Positions 34,911 to 45,308 of a stretch of DNA of 64,000 nucleotides are shown piece by piece (within the stretch, counting starts at the first letter, position 1; each line of letters starts with the position of its first letter). Both the position numbers and the translations under genes were made by a program. The notes under the pieces were generated by a model. It ran no database searches and was not told where the DNA came from. It was given only the letters and a program-made list of their open reading frames with translations. Origin of the DNA: Mycobacterium sp. IS-836 (GTDB lineage Bacteria > Actinomycetota > Actinomycetes > Mycobacteriales > Mycobacteriaceae); NCBI RefSeq assembly GCF_001954275.1, contig NZ_MBEU01000014.1, positions 37,488-101,487 of the forward strand, read 5' to 3'.

Positions 34911-35354
34911 ATGGATCACCCCCTCGCCGAACTGAGCGCCGCCCGCTACGCCCTGCTCCGATCGTTTCGCCGCGACGGCACGCCCGTGGACACCCCGATC
35001 TGGTTCGGGTTCGACGGCGATGCGCTGGTATTCCGGACGAAGGTAGGCCCGAAGACCCGGCGGCTGGCCGCGCGCCGCGAGGTCGAACTCGCCGCGTGCG
35101 ACTACCGGGGCCGGGTGCGCCGCGGCGCGACGACGGTCGCGGGCCGGGCCACCATCCTGTGCGGCGCCGACGCCGAGCGGGCCAACCGGGCGCTGCACCG
35201 GCGGTATGGCTGGCAGTGGAACATCGTGCCGCTGATCAAGGTGCCCGGAGTGACGAACGTCCACCAGGACCTGTGCCTGCGCGAGAAACTGCGCCGCGCG
35301 CGTGACCGCGGAGTGTGGGCGGACAGCGCCATCGTCCGGGTGGATCCGGCATGA
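34911..35354 (+). CDS. PPOX-class F420-dependent oxidoreductase (Rv2061-like)
   Basis: 147 residues, split-barrel flavin/deazaflavin fold. FRRDGTPVDTPIWFGFDGDALVF, KTRRLAARREVELAACDYRG and AGRATIL fit the Rv2061-type PPOX family. Substrate unknown. ATG 34911 (MDHPLAELSAARYALL) was chosen; TTG 34896 would lie in the operator. No ribosome site is evident. Its stop overlaps the next gene in ATGA. Likely under MerR control. Confidence 0.82.
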   Translation: MDHPLAELSAARYALLRSFRRDGTPVDTPIWFGFDGDALVFRTKVGPKTRRLAARREVELAACDYRGRVRRGATTVAGRATILCGADAERANRALHRRYGWQWNIVPLIKVPGVTNVHQDLCLREKLRRARDRGVWADSAIVRVDPA

Positions 35355-36295
35355 CACCCACGACACTGGTGCCCGACCCCGTCCGCTCCCCCAGCGTTCT
35401 CCAATGCTGCAGCGCCGCTGCCGGACTCGTCCGTGGCCTGGTGCGGCCGCGGCGCCTCGATCGGCGCTTCGTCCGTAGCGTCGTCGACGCGGGCCTGCCG
35501 GATCCCCGGGGCACCGTGAGCGTGCGGGCGCTGCCGCAAGTGCCGCGTTTGGTGCCGACCGCCGCGATCGTCGAGGGCACGTGGAAGCCCGCCCGCATCG
35601 AGAACTCGCTGACGTCGTTCGTCGTCACGCATCCGGAGGCAACGTTCATCGTCGATCCCGCGGTGTGCCTCGACGTCGAGCACCGGGCGATCGCCCAGCT
35701 GCCCGCGGTCCTGCGCGCCGTGGTCCGCCCGCCCGCCGACACCATCCCCACGATCACGGCCCTGACCGGGCTGCCCGAAACGCCTCGACTGGATTTCGCG
35801 TTGCCCACGCACGCCCACTGGGACCACGTGTCCGGGCTGCTGGATATGCCCGACCTGCCTGTCCACCTGCACCGCGTCGAAACGGAGTGGATCGGTTCCG
35901 GGCCCGTCGCCCCCGTCGGCGGCGTCCGCGACTCGCTGCGCGATCGGCCCGTCATCGAATACGAGCTGGACGGTCCGCCGGTGCTGACCTTCGGCAGCAG
36001 CCGCGACCTGTTCGGGGACAGTTCGGTCATCCTGGTGGACCTGGCCGGACATACGCCGGGCAGCATCGGTGTGCTCGTCCATACCGGGCAGGGATGGATC
36101 CTGATCGCCGGCGACGCGGCGTGGCACCACTTGCAGATCGAGAAGGTCCGGCAAAAGTCAAGCTACCCCGGCGTTTTGGTGGACGAGGACCGCGAGCAGA
36201 CCTTCCGAACACTGCAGCGACTTCATCTCGCACGGCATGCGGTGAGGATCATCCCCACCCACGACCACCAAGCGGCGCTGCAGCTCCCGACCTAG
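35351..36295 (+). CDS. Metallo-beta-lactamase fold hydrolase
   Basis: 314 residues. Metal-binding motif THAHWDHVSG, then GHTPGSIG, GDAAWHH and the final THDH are the usual MBL-fold ligands in order. An N-terminal part of about 75 residues precedes the fold. Probably a lactonase, thioesterase or similar hydrolase; the substrate cannot be told. ATG 35351 overlaps the PPOX stop (ATGA), so the two are co-translated. The stop codon shares CTAG with the convergent dehydrogenase. Confidence 0.82.
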   Translation: MTPTTLVPDPVRSPSVLQCCSAAAGLVRGLVRPRRLDRRFVRSVVDAGLPDPRGTVSVRALPQVPRLVPTAAIVEGTWKPARIENSLTSFVVTHPEATFIVDPAVCLDVEHRAIAQLPAVLRAVVRPPADTIPTITALTGLPETPRLDFALPTHAHWDHVSGLLDMPDLPVHLHRVETEWIGSGPVAPVGGVRDSLRDRPVIEYELDGPPVLTFGSSRDLFGDSSVILVDLAGHTPGSIGVLVHTGQGWILIAGDAAWHHLQIEKVRQKSSYPGVLVDEDREQTFRTLQRLHLARHAVRIIPTHDHQAALQLPT

Positions 36296-37310
36296 CTGTC
36301 CAGGACGAAGATGGGCTTGTGGCCGGGGGTGTCCGAAGTCAGGACGCCGGGGATGTCGTCCCAGGCGTAGATCCCGCTGGTGATTAGCTCGGGGTGCAGC
36401 GTCCCCGCAGCGACAGCGTCGAGCGTGGGCGTCATGTTCGGCCGGGCTTGGCCCTTGCCGTTGTGGAAGTGGACGCCGCGCAGGTACAGCTGCAACAGCG
36501 GCAGCGTCACATCTTGAAAGTAGATGCCCACGCTGTTGACGTGGCCCTCGGGCACGACGGAGAGCAGGGCCTTTCGCAGGCGGTCGGGGTCCGCCGTCGC
36601 GTCCACCGCCACGTGAAAGTCCTTCTCCCGCTTGCCGTTGACGTCGCACACCTCCGCACCGAGCTTTTCGGCGACGGCCATGCGGGTGGAATCGTCGTCG
36701 TAGTACACGGTGCGCGCGCCGGCGCAGTGGACGGCGACGTCGACGCAGTACAGGCCGATCGATCCCGTTCCGCCGAAGACGGCGACCTGCGGGTCGTCGA
36801 TCCCGGCGATGGTCGGCATGACCGTTTCCCAGCCCAGGGCGAGGTTGTCGCCGATCGACGCCAGGTGTATCGGGTCGATGCCGGCCGGTAACGGCGCGAG
36901 GTTGTAGTCGGCGTAGGGCACGCGGATCAGCTCGGAAAACGTTCCGCCCCAGAACCCGTTGACCGGAAGACCGAACTGGGCGTCGCCGTGGCGCAGGCAG
37001 CGGGCGGGGTGCCCGAGTCGGCATTGCGCGCAGGTGCCGCACGCGATGTGCCAGGCCACGCCGACGACGTCCCCGACGCTGATGTCGGTGCAGTCGGGGC
37101 CGAGCTCGACGAGGGTGCCGACGCACTCGTGGCCGAGCGGGAACGGCCCCAGCCCGAGAACGGGGTCTTGTCGGCGACGACGTGGTGATCGAGGTCGCAG
37201 GTCGTGGCCGCGAGCGGGCGCACCAGCGCGTCGGACGGCGCGAGGATCGTCGGATCATCGACATCATCGAAACGGAGTTGCCCAGGGGCGACGAACATCA
37301 GACTTCGCAC
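36292..37310 (-). pseudogene. Zinc-dependent alcohol dehydrogenase interrupted by a -1 frameshift
   Basis: The N-terminal part reads V/M-RSLMFVAPGQLRFDDVDDP ... DKTPFSG from GTG 37310 (AGGAGG 5 nt upstream). The rest reads in another frame from about 37155: LGPFPLGHECVG, VAWHIACGTC, CAQCRLGHPARC (structural zinc cysteines), GFWGGTFSEL and a Rossmann segment VAVFGGTGSIG. Adding one base near 37150-37158, in the TCGGGCTGGGG context, restores one frame of 339 residues. The catalytic HE and the four-Cys zinc motif are intact, so the break is recent or a sequencing error in a G/C run. The upstream frame continues in the wrong frame for about 75 codons. Divergent from an intact TetR gene. Confidence 0.85.
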
Positions 37311-37321
37311 GGAACCTCCTC

Positions 37322-37341
37322 GCTATAACGCTCGTTATAGC
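37322..37341. promoter_or_regulatory. TetR operator 1 (perfect palindrome)
   Basis: GCTATAACG, CT, CGTTATAGC: perfect 9-bp arms. It lies nearest the dehydrogenase start (12 bp from its GTG). Confidence 0.85.
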
Positions 37342-37353
37342 AGTTCACCGTAT

Positions 37354-37373
37354 GTTATAACGGACGTTATAGC
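37354..37373. promoter_or_regulatory. TetR operator 2 (near-perfect palindrome)
   Basis: GTTATAACG, GA, CGTTATAGC: the same sequence as operator 1 with one arm mismatch. Its centre is 32 bp (about three helical turns) from that of operator 1, and it lies just before the TetR ribosome site AAGGAGG. Confidence 0.85.
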
Positions 37374-37385
37374 AAGGAGGTCGGC

Positions 37386-37964
37386 ATGCCGGAGAACTCT
37401 GTCGCCCGCGAACGCATGGTGGTCGGCGCCGCCGACATGATCAGCCGGCGCGGGCTCAACGCCACCAGCGTGCGAGAGCTGGCCAAGCACACCAGCGCCC
37501 CGCTCGGTTCGACGTACCACTACTTCCCCGGCGGGAAATACGACCTGGCCGCCGAGGCGGTGCAATGGGCAGACGACCTCACCGTCCGCATTCTGACCAA
37601 AGAGCTGCGGGCCGGCCCGGTTGCCGGACTGCAGGAATTTCTACGAATGTGGCGAAACGTGGTGCTGAACAGTGAGTTTCACGCCGGCTGTCCGGTTCTC
37701 GCGGTTTCGGTTGAAGATCTGCCCGACGGGCAGACCGCACCTCGCGACGCCGCAGCCGTTGCCTTCGGCCATTGGACAGCGCTGCTGGCGGAATCGATGC
37801 GCGAGCACGGTGTGAACGCGCCGGAGGCCGAGCGCATCGCGACCCTGATCGTCGCGGCCGTCGAAGGAACCGTGGCCATGTGCCGCGCTCAGCGCAGCAT
37901 CGAGCCGCTGGATCAGGTGGCCGCGGAGCTCACGCAGATCGTCGAGCGCGCCCTGCCGTCCTAG
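37386..37964 (+). CDS. TetR-family repressor of the dehydrogenase
   Basis: 192 residues. N-terminal HTH (about 8-55, [32 protein letters not shown]) of the LmrA/YxaF-like TetR group; the C-terminal part has Cys residues in [13 protein letters not shown] 37386 has AAGGAGG 5 nt upstream. Two matching operators separate it from the divergent dehydrogenase. The regulator is intact although its presumed target is frameshifted. Its stop overlaps the convergent dnaE1 stop in CTAG. Confidence 0.9.
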   Translation: MPENSVARERMVVGAADMISRRGLNATSVRELAKHTSAPLGSTYHYFPGGKYDLAAEAVQWADDLTVRILTKELRAGPVAGLQEFLRMWRNVVLNSEFHAGCPVLAVSVEDLPDGQTAPRDAAAVAFGHWTALLAESMREHGVNAPEAERIATLIVAAVEGTVAMCRAQRSIEPLDQVAAELTQIVERALPS

Positions 37965-40900
37965 CCCCCCAGGCAGCCCGGGCCGAGCAGCTCCTTGAGG
38001 TCGCCCATCAGCGCCGGCGAGGGGGTCACCCGCAGCGAGGCGTCCAGCTCGAGCGTCGTGATGCGATCCCCGCTAATGAGCCGCAGATGCACCTGCGAGG
38101 TCCCCGGGTGCCGGGCCAACACCTGCTTGAGCGCGCTCACCTTGTCCAGCGTGCACTGCCGGGTGGGCAGGCTGACCGCCAGCGGCCGGTCCGGCTGGGC
38201 GTTCGAAAAGTCGGGCACCACAAGGTCGTTGGCGATCAGCGCGATCCGGTCGTCGCGGATCGCGACCTTGGCGTTGACCAGCACCACCGCGTCGTCGACG
38301 ATGTCGCCGCCGTAGGCGGAATACGCGTGCGGGAAAAACATCACCTCGATGCCACCGGTGAGGTCCTCCAATTGCGCTGACGCCCAGGGCATTCCGTTCT
38401 TGTTGACCCGCCGGTTCACCGAGGCGAGGATGCCGCCCACCCGCACCTGGGTTTCATTGGGGATATCGCCGTCGAGGATCGCCGGGATGGCGGTGTCGAC
38501 CTGCGCGGCCAGCAGGTGCGCCACCCGGTTGAGCGGATGCCCGGACACGTACAGCCCCAGCATCTCGCGTTCCAGCGCCAGCTTGTGCTTGTCCTCCCAC
38601 TCGTCGTCGGGCACCTTGATGGTGAACACCGCGTCCGTGGTGCCGGCATCGCCCCCGCCGAAAAGGTCGAACTGCCCCATCGCCTCGGCCTTCTTGGTGC
38701 CCAGCACCGAGTCGACGGCGTCGGTGTGGACCAGGAACAGGCCCTTGCGGGCATGCCCGAGCGAATCGAACGCGCCCGCCTTGATCAGCGATTCGGTGAC
38801 CTTCTTGTTGCACGCCGAAATGTCGATCTTGTTCAGGTAATCCGAGAAATCGGTGAACTTGCCCTTGTCCGAACGGGTGCCGATCAACGACGTCACGACG
38901 TTGGCCCCGACGTTGCGCACCGCCCCCAAGCCGTAGCGGATGTCTTGGCCCACCGACGCAAAGTTCAGACCCGACTCGTTGACGTCGGGCGGCAACACCG
39001 TGATCCCGAGCTTGCGGCAGTCCGCCAGATACACGGCCGCCTTGTCTTTGTCGTCGCCCACCGAGGTCAGCAGGCCGGCCATGTACTCGGCGGGATAGTT
39101 GGCCTTGAGGTAGGCGGTCCAGTACGAGACCATGCCGTAGCCCGCGGCGTGTGACTTGTTGAATGCGTAGTCGGCGAACGGAAGGATGGTGTCCCACAAC
39201 GCTTTAATCGCTCCGGCGGAGAACCCGTTGGACTGCATCCCCGCCGCGAAGCCCTCGTACTCCTTGTCGAGCACCTCGCGCTTCTTCTTACCCATCGCCT
39301 TGCGCAGAATGTCGGCTCGGGCCAGCGAGTAGCCGGCCACCTTCTGCGCGATGCGCATGATCTGCTCTTGGTAGACGATCAGGCCGTAGGTCTCGGCCAG
39401 GATCTCTTCGAGCGGTTCGGCCAGCTCGGGGTGAATGGGCCGGATCGCCTGGCGGCCGTTCTTGCGGTCGGCGTAGTCGTTGTGCGCGTTCTGGCCCATC
39501 GGGCCGGGCCGGTACAGCGCGATGACGGCGACGACGTCTTCGAACCCGGTTGGTTGCATGCGGCGCAGCAGGTCGCGCATCGGCCCGCCGTCGAGCTGGA
39601 ACACGCCCAGGGTCTCGCCGCGGCCCAGCAGCTCGTAGGTGGCCTTGTCATCGAGCGGCACCGATTCCAGGTCGAGGTCAATTCCCTTGTTGGCCTTGAT
39701 GTTCTCGATCGCGTCGCCGATGATCGTCAGGTTGCGCAGGCCCAGGAAGTCCATCTTCAGCAGGCCGATGGCCTCGCACGACGGGTAGTCCCAGCCGGTG
39801 ATGATGGCCCCGTCCTGCGGCCGCTTCCACAGCGGGATGGCATCGGTCAGCGGCTCGCTGCTCATGATCACCGCGCAGGCGTGTACGCCGGCGTTGCGGA
39901 TCAGGCCCTCCAGGCCGCGGGCGGTCTGATAGATGGTGCGCACGTCGGGGTCGGTTTCGATCAGCCCGCGGACCTCGGCGGCCTCCTTGTACCGCTCGTG
40001 GTTGGGGTCGGTGATGCCCGACAGCGGAATGTCCTTGGCCATGATCGCCGGCGGCAGCGCCTTGGTGATCCGGTCGGCGATCGCGAAGCCGGGCTGGCCG
40101 TAGTGGATCCGCGCCGAATCCTTCAGCGCCGCTTTGGTTTTGATGGTTCCGAACGTGATGACCTGGGCGACGCGGTCCGAGCCCCACTTGTCGGCGGCGT
40201 AGCGCACCATCTCGCCGCGGCGGCGGTCGTCGAAGTCGATGTCGATGTCGGGCATCGAGGTGCGTTCGGGGTTGAGGAACCGCTCGAACAGCAGCCCGTG
40301 CGGGATCGGGTCGATGTCGGTGATGCCCAGGGCGTAGGCGACCAGCGATCCGGCGGCCGAGCCGCGGCCCGGGCCCACCCGGATTCCCACCGAGCGCGCG
40401 TAGTTGATCAGGTCGGCGACGATCAGGAAGTACGACGGGAAGCCCTTGTCGCAGATGACGCCGATCTCGTAGGCCGCCCGCTGTTCGTAACCGTCCGGGG
40501 CGCCGGCGGGAAACCGGCGGGCCAGCCCGGCGTCCACCTCGTGCCGCAGCCAGGAGGCTTGGTCGTGCCCGTCGGGAACCGGGAAGACCGGCATCCGGTC
40601 GCGCGGGGCCCACACGTCGGCGTAGGACTGCACCCGCTCGGCGATCAGCAGCGTGGAGTCGCACGCGCCGGGCACCTGGTCGTCCCAGATCTGGCGCATC
40701 TCGGCGGCCGACTTCAGGTAGTAGCCGTCGCCGTCGAACTTGAACCGATTGGGATCCGACAGCGTCTTGCCGGTCTGCACGCACAGCAACGCCTCGTGGT
40801 TGTGCGCGGCGTCGCGGGTGACGTAGTGGCAGTCGTTGGTGGCCAGCGGCGGGATGCCCAGCGTGCGGCCGATTTCGAGCAACCCGTCGCGCACCCGGCG

Positions 40901-41494
40901 CTCGATTTCCAGGCCGTGGTCCATCAGCTCGAGGAAGTAGTTGTCGGGCCCCACGATCTCGCGCCACCGGGCGGCTGCCTCCAGCGCCTCGCGGTCCTGG
41001 CCCAGCCGCAGCCGGGTCTGCACCTCCCCCGAGGGGCAGCCGGTGGTGATGATGATGCCTTCGGCGTGCTCGGCGATCAGCTCGGCATCCATCCGCGACC
41101 ACTTGCTCAGCTGGCCCTCGAAGGAGGCCAGCGACGACAGCTTGAAAAGGTTGCGCAGCCCCGTCGCGTTCTCGGCCACCATCGTCAGGTGCGTGTAGGA
41201 GCCGCTGCCGGAGACGTCGTCGGACTTCTGGCTGGGGTCACCCCAGGTGACCCGGCGGGTGTCGAAGCGTGAACCCGGCGCGATGTAGGCCTCGACGCCG
41301 ATGATCGGCTTGATCCCGGCGGACGTCGCCGCGTTGTAGAACTCGCTGGCGCCGAACATGTTTCCGTGATCGGTCATGCCGATCGCGGGCATTCCCAGCC
41401 GTTCCGCCTCGGCGAGCATCGGCGTGATCTTCGCGGCACCGTCCAGCATCGAGTACTCGGTGTGGTTATGCAGGTGCACGAAGGAGGAGTTCAT
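37961..41494 (-). CDS. dnaE1: DNA polymerase III alpha subunit DnaE1
   Basis: 1177 residues, the main replicative polymerase. N-terminal PHP domain ([16 protein letters not shown]), catalytic aspartates in [15 protein letters not shown], the thumb/fingers region with [14 protein letters not shown], and C-terminal OB-fold and tau-binding parts from about 1000. ATG 41494 gives [13 protein letters not shown], the family start. Length is close to the M. tuberculosis protein (about 1184). Not obviously in an operon. Confidence 0.98.
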   Translation of the reverse strand: MNSSFVHLHNHTEYSMLDGAAKITPMLAEAERLGMPAIGMTDHGNMFGASEFYNAATSAGIKPIIGVEAYIAPGSRFDTRRVTWGDPSQKSDDVSGSGSYTHLTMVAENATGLRNLFKLSSLASFEGQLSKWSRMDAELIAEHAEGIIITTGCPSGEVQTRLRLGQDREALEAAARWREIVGPDNYFLELMDHGLEIERRVRDGLLEIGRTLGIPPLATNDCHYVTRDAAHNHEALLCVQTGKTLSDPNRFKFDGDGYYLKSAAEMRQIWDDQVPGACDSTLLIAERVQSYADVWAPRDRMPVFPVPDGHDQASWLRHEVDAGLARRFPAGAPDGYEQRAAYEIGVICDKGFPSYFLIVADLINYARSVGIRVGPGRGSAAGSLVAYALGITDIDPIPHGLLFERFLNPERTSMPDIDIDFDDRRRGEMVRYAADKWGSDRVAQVITFGTIKTKAALKDSARIHYGQPGFAIADRITKALPPAIMAKDIPLSGITDPNHERYKEAAEVRGLIETDPDVRTIYQTARGLEGLIRNAGVHACAVIMSSEPLTDAIPLWKRPQDGAIITGWDYPSCEAIGLLKMDFLGLRNLTIIGDAIENIKANKGIDLDLESVPLDDKATYELLGRGETLGVFQLDGGPMRDLLRRMQPTGFEDVVAVIALYRPGPMGQNAHNDYADRKNGRQAIRPIHPELAEPLEEILAETYGLIVYQEQIMRIAQKVAGYSLARADILRKAMGKKKREVLDKEYEGFAAGMQSNGFSAGAIKALWDTILPFADYAFNKSHAAGYGMVSYWTAYLKANYPAEYMAGLLTSVGDDKDKAAVYLADCRKLGITVLPPDVNESGLNFASVGQDIRYGLGAVRNVGANVVTSLIGTRSDKGKFTDFSDYLNKIDISACNKKVTESLIKAGAFDSLGHARKGLFLVHTDAVDSVLGTKKAEAMGQFDLFGGGDAGTTDAVFTIKVPDDEWEDKHKLALEREMLGLYVSGHPLNRVAHLLAAQVDTAIPAILDGDIPNETQVRVGGILASVNRRVNKNGMPWASAQLEDLTGGIEVMFFPHAYSAYGGDIVDDAVVLVNAKVAIRDDRIALIANDLVVPDFSNAQPDRPLAVSLPTRQCTLDKVSALKQVLARHPGTSQVHLRLISGDRITTLELDASLRVTPSPALMGDLKELLGPGCLGG

Positions 41495-41639
41495 AGGGAC
41501 GCCAGTCTATGACCGAGCACCGACGCATCCGGGCGTGTCGGGGAAGTGTGTCTCAAGACGTTTCTGGCTACCCGTCCAGGATGCCTCGCCGGCGCGTTTT
41601 CGTGCCGGAGCGGCGTGGCTAGCGTGTCGTCGCCGGCCG

Positions 41640-42071
41640 TCACCCATACTTCTCGACGAACAGCTGCAACGACTTCTGCACGTCGCCCTTGACGGCGCGG
41701 GCCGCGGCCGATCCCACCGGACCGAACAGCGGACGTCCGCCCAGCTCAAGACGCAGGCCCAGGGTGGAACCGTCCTTCGTGGGCCGCACGGTGAGGGTGA
41801 CACCGTATTTCGTCCCGCCCTTGCCCGCACCGGACATCGCGACCTCGTGGGGCGGGTCCCATTTCGTCACGGTCCAGGTCACCCGATTGCGCATGCCCTT
41901 GGCCCGCGCCACGCCCACGATCTGGGTGCCCTCGGCGATCTCGTCGGGCAGCTCGCTGCGCCAGCCCTCGTGCATGACGAGCCACTCGCCCAAGTCCGAG
42001 AGATCCGACACGTGATCCCACATGTCCTGCGGGCTCATCGGCATGTCGGCGGTCATGTCAACGGCGGCCAT
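41640..42071 (-). CDS. SRPBCC (START-like) family protein, Rv1546-like
   Basis: 143 residues: [20 protein letters not shown] at the start and a C-terminal helix [16 protein letters not shown], the usual SRPBCC hydrophobic-cavity fold. Probably binds a lipid or aromatic ligand. ATG 42071 shares one base with the upstream SDR stop (TGATG), so it is co-translated with that gene. Same length as Rv1546 as I remember. Confidence 0.85.
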   Translation of the reverse strand: MAAVDMTADMPMSPQDMWDHVSDLSDLGEWLVMHEGWRSELPDEIAEGTQIVGVARAKGMRNRVTWTVTKWDPPHEVAMSGAGKGGTKYGVTLTVRPTKDGSTLGLRLELGGRPLFGPVGSAAARAVKGDVQKSLQLFVEKYG

Positions 42072-42874
42072 CAGCGGGTGGGCCCCCCGCGAAAACGGTT
42101 GCCGATCCGGATCGCGGGCAGCAGCAGGCTGCGTGGCGCGAAGCGGCCGCTGGTACTGACCACCTTCGGCACGACGCCCGGCACGACGCTGCGCCGGCCC
42201 GCAAGCATCCCACCGATCGCGGCCTCGGCGACGTCGGAGGGTGAGACCTGCGCAATGGAAAGGCTGAAGCGTTCGGCGTTGGCGATCTCGGCCCACTCGG
42301 TGGGAACCGGTCCCGGGCACAGCACTGTGACCGACACGCCCGAGCCGTGCAGCTCCTCGTGGATGGCTTCGGAAAACGTCTGCACGAAGGCCTTGGTGGC
42401 CGAATACACCGCCATGAAGGGCATCGGCTGGAATCCCGCGATCGACGCGATGTTCAGCACCGCCCCGGCCCCGCGTTCCACCATGCCGGGCAGGACGGCG
42501 TGGGTGAGCTCCATCAACGCCAACGCGTTGAGCGTGACCTCCTCGCTCTCCCGTTCGAGCGGCAACGTGTAGAAGACGCCGCTGGTGCCGAAACCGGCGC
42601 TGTTGCACAGGCCGGCGATCGGCTCGCTGCTCAGCCGGTTCGCCAATTTGGTGCGGGCTTTGAGGTCGCTGAGGTCCAGCGGCAGCACCTCGACCGCGAC
42701 CGAGTACTCCGCGCCCACCTCGTTGGCGAGTTCGTCGAGCCGCTCGCGGCGGCGCGCGACCAGCAACAGCGGGAAGCCGCGGCGCGCCAGGCCGCGGGCC
42801 AGTTCGGCGCCGATGCCGGAGGAGGCGCCGGTGATGACGACGGTGGTGTCGGTGTCGGGTTTCGGAAGGCTCAT
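42071..42874 (-). CDS. Short-chain dehydrogenase/reductase, Rv1544-like
   Basis: 267 residues, classical SDR. Cofactor motif TGASSGIG (about residues 15-22), the active-site YSATK, and NIASIAGF for the catalytic Ser region. The NAG motif is altered to NSAG (LCNSAGFG). Preference for NADP(H) is suggested by ARRRERL after strand 2. Substrate unknown. It follows the Fcr2-like SDR by 4 nt and is coupled to the SRPBCC gene. Confidence 0.9.
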   Translation of the reverse strand: MSLPKPDTDTTVVITGASSGIGAELARGLARRGFPLLLVARRRERLDELANEVGAEYSVAVEVLPLDLSDLKARTKLANRLSSEPIAGLCNSAGFGTSGVFYTLPLERESEEVTLNALALMELTHAVLPGMVERGAGAVLNIASIAGFQPMPFMAVYSATKAFVQTFSEAIHEELHGSGVSVTVLCPGPVPTEWAEIANAERFSLSIAQVSPSDVAEAAIGGMLAGRRSVVPGVVPKVVSTSGRFAPRSLLLPAIRIGNRFRGGPTR

Positions 42875-42878
42875 AGTG

Positions 42879-43904
42879 TCACCAATGGATCCCGCGCGTC
42901 GCCCGCACGAACGTCTCGCTCCGTTTGTCGAATTGCTTCGAATCCTTTGTGTCGGTTGCGGATTCGCCGCCCTTGGCGGCGTCGGAGTCTTCGAACATGC
43001 CGAAGGCGCGGTTGCGCACCAGGTCCATGACGGCGGGGTTGACCGCATCGGCGAGGGCGGCGAACTGCCCGAACGGTGAACTTGCCCGTCGCGGCCGGTG
43101 CACGATGGCGTCGGTGATCACGCCGGCGGCCTGATCCGGTGTCAGCGCCGGGAACTTGTCGTACATCTTGGTGGGGCTGATCATCGGCGTGCGCACCAGC
43201 GCCATGTGCACGGTGGTGAACTTGATGTCGTCGTTGACGACTTCGGCCTGCAGCGCGTCGCACAGGCTGTCCAGCGCCGCCTTGCTCGCGATGTAGGCGC
43301 CGAAGCGCGGGGCGCGGGTCTGCACCCCGACCGAGGACACGTTGATGATCTGCCCGAAGCCGCGCTCGCGCATGCCCGGAATGAACTTGAGGATGAGCTG
43401 GACCGCGCCGAGGTAGTTGAGCTGCATGGTCCGCTGGTAGTCGTGGATGCGGTCGTAGGACAGCTCCAGGGAGCGCCGGATGGAGCGGCCCGCATTGTTG
43501 ACCAGGATGTCGACGCCGCCGAGCTCGTCGAGCACCCGATCGGCCATCCCCGCGATGGCGTCCATGTCGGTCAGGTCGCACGAGTACACGTGAGCGGTTC
43601 CGCCGTCGCCCTGAATCTCGTCGGCGACCTTCTCCAGGTTTTCCATCGTGCGGGCGACCAGCGCGACGATCCCGCCCGCCTCCGCGATCTTCTTCGCCGC
43701 GGCCGCACCGATGCCCGACGATCCCCCGGTGATGAGGATGGTCTTGCCGTCGACCGCGTCCTCGAGCGTGCGGCCCTGCACCGCGTCGAGCAGATTGCGC
43801 AAATAGAAGGGCCGATATCGCCCGGCGGAGTTGGGGGTATTGATGATGTTGGAGACCGCCGCGAACGGCTTTTCCACCAAGTTCGTCAGGTCACCGAGAT
43901 TCAT
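42879..43904 (-). CDS. SDR-type fatty acyl-CoA reductase candidate (Rv1543/Fcr2-like)
   Basis: 341 residues. A roughly 50-residue N-terminal extension precedes an SDR core: TGGSSGIG (about 58-65), NNAGRSIRRS, INVSSVGVQ and the active-site YIASK. It matches M. tuberculosis Rv1543, reported as a fatty acyl-CoA reductase (fcr2) in wax ester synthesis. ATG 43904 has AGGAG about 9 nt upstream. First of a three-gene run (Rv1543-Rv1544-Rv1546 types). Confidence 0.85.
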   Translation of the reverse strand: MNLGDLTNLVEKPFAAVSNIINTPNSAGRYRPFYLRNLLDAVQGRTLEDAVDGKTILITGGSSGIGAAAAKKIAEAGGIVALVARTMENLEKVADEIQGDGGTAHVYSCDLTDMDAIAGMADRVLDELGGVDILVNNAGRSIRRSLELSYDRIHDYQRTMQLNYLGAVQLILKFIPGMRERGFGQIINVSSVGVQTRAPRFGAYIASKAALDSLCDALQAEVVNDDIKFTTVHMALVRTPMISPTKMYDKFPALTPDQAAGVITDAIVHRPRRASSPFGQFAALADAVNPAVMDLVRNRAFGMFEDSDAAKGGESATDTKDSKQFDKRSETFVRATRGIHW

Positions 43905-44028
43905 CGGGCGTCGCTCCTGTGACGTAGGCCATAAAGCCAACCTAGGACATAGCTCGGCGATTGGCTGCAGATTGCGGGCAAGCGCACCGGAGATAGCGGC
44001 AATCCGCTTGTTACAGCGAGTAATCCGG

Positions 44029-44042
44029 GTGTGATCGCACAC
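44029..44042. promoter_or_regulatory. Short dyad upstream of glbN
   Basis: GTGTG, ATCG, CACAC: perfect 5-bp arms, 38 bp before the glbN ATG. It recalls a CRP half-site pair but has the wrong spacing for the TGTGA-N6-TCACA consensus. The regulator is unknown. Confidence 0.35.
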
Positions 44043-44079
44043 TAACTGACGGGCAACGCCGCGATGATCACCTGGTGAC

Positions 44080-44490
44080 ATGAGATTACTGGCGCGCTTC
44101 CGCGAGCCCGAGCCGGCGAGCATCTACGACCGGATCGGCGGGCACGAGGCGATCGAAGTCGTGGTCGAGGACTTCTACGTTCGGGTGCTTGCCGATGCTC
44201 AACTGTCGGGCTTCTTCGCCGGATCGAACATGAACCGCCTCAAAGGCAAGCAGGTCGAGTTCTTCGCCGCCGCCCTCGGCGGGCCCGAGCCCTACACGGG
44301 TGCACCGATGAAAGAGGTGCACCGGGGCCGTGGAATCACCATGTATCACTTCGGTCTGGTGGCCGGGCACCTGGCCGACGCGCTGACCGCCGCCGGAGTG
44401 CCACCTTCGACGGTGACCGAGATACTCGGCACCGTCGCACCGCTGGCTCCCGAGATCGCGTCCGGGGAGAGCACCGCCGCCAAGGTGTAG
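44080..44490 (+). CDS. glbN: Group I truncated haemoglobin (trHbN)
   Basis: 136 residues, nearly identical to M. tuberculosis GlbN, which oxidises nitric oxide to nitrate. Haem-site residues in place: Tyr33 (B10), Gln58 (E11) and proximal His81 (F8), with the pre-A N-terminal segment [15 protein letters not shown] 44080 gives the known length. It is divergent from the SDR operon. The usual neighbour lprI is absent. Confidence 0.97.
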   Translation: MRLLARFREPEPASIYDRIGGHEAIEVVVEDFYVRVLADAQLSGFFAGSNMNRLKGKQVEFFAAALGGPEPYTGAPMKEVHRGRGITMYHFGLVAGHLADALTAAGVPPSTVTEILGTVAPLAPEIASGESTAAKV

Positions 44491-44579
44491 GGGGCTGCCG
44501 CCACGGCAGGGTTGATCGCCTGGTCCCCTTCGGCGCATCGTGTTACGCGCGGAATGGCGTGATACGCCCCCGCTATCGA

Positions 44580-45116
44580 TCAATCTCCACCACGGTTGCC
44601 AAACCAGTAGCCGATGACCGTGCCCGCTATTCCGGTAATCGGTGCCATCAGTGCGGAGAAATCGGCGGGCGTCAGATGGACCAGCATGCCGACGAGTGGT
44701 GCGACCACCAGAGCCGCCACAATGACCACTATGACGAACCCACGCCCGCGCGCCTCCTGAACTTTCCGTCGCACTTCATACAAGCGTTCAACATCGTCGG
44801 CGGTCGCATTTTCCGGCACTATGTCTGAGAAGGTACTGAATAAGCCCCAGCCCCGGTTGGTAATAGGCTGACCTGCGCCTAGGGTATCCCGGAGCGACAC
44901 GAGGGACGCTGTGTTCCCTGTTTGTAAGTACTCGTTTTCAGCTTCGCAAAGTAACAGCTGCTCTACCCGTTCTTTAGTTGTCAGGCGTCGAGTGGGAATG
45001 CCGAAAATGTGAACGCGGGTGGGAACACCCCGTATAACTTCGCTTCTTGTTCTGCCAGCTTTCCGGGTTATCTCCTGTGCCGAGCTTGTCTCGGAGTGGT
45101 CCGGCGGCTGCGTCAT
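44580..45116 (-). CDS. Two-span membrane protein in AT-richer DNA
   Basis: 178 residues. A polar N-terminal part (about 1-120) with THIFGIP-like and EQLLLCEAENEY segments, then two hydrophobic helices (about 127-148 and 154-172), ending GTVIGYWFGNRGGD. ATG 45116 has GAAGGGC about 7 nt upstream. The DNA is visibly less GC-rich than its surroundings, suggesting transfer. No family recognised; C-terminal IGYWFG endings occur in several unrelated small bacterial membrane proteins. Confidence 0.65.
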   Translation of the reverse strand: MTQPPDHSETSSAQEITRKAGRTRSEVIRGVPTRVHIFGIPTRRLTTKERVEQLLLCEAENEYLQTGNTASLVSLRDTLGAGQPITNRGWGLFSTFSDIVPENATADDVERLYEVRRKVQEARGRGFVIVVIVAALVVAPLVGMLVHLTPADFSALMAPITGIAGTVIGYWFGNRGGD

Positions 45117-45308
45117 CACATGCCCTTCTGCGTCCTTCGAGTACGGCAAGAAGTATGGCACCACGAATTTCACCGCAAAACGATCGCGGTTAACGCTCGG
45201 GCACAGCGAGATTGCCGTCATGGCTGTGATTGCGCCGTGGGGCACGACCCTGGCGGCAATCTCACCGACTATCGACGGGGCGGCCCGTTTGTGGCGAGAA
45301 TTCCTTGC

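Noticed and set aside
39368..41272. 634-codon frame opposite dnaE1
   Set aside because: Antisense shadow caused by high third-position GC of dnaE1.
44029..44042. CRP site before glbN
   Set aside because: The GTGTG/CACAC arms are only 4 nt apart; CRP needs TGTGA-N6-TCACA spacing. Kept only as an unassigned dyad.
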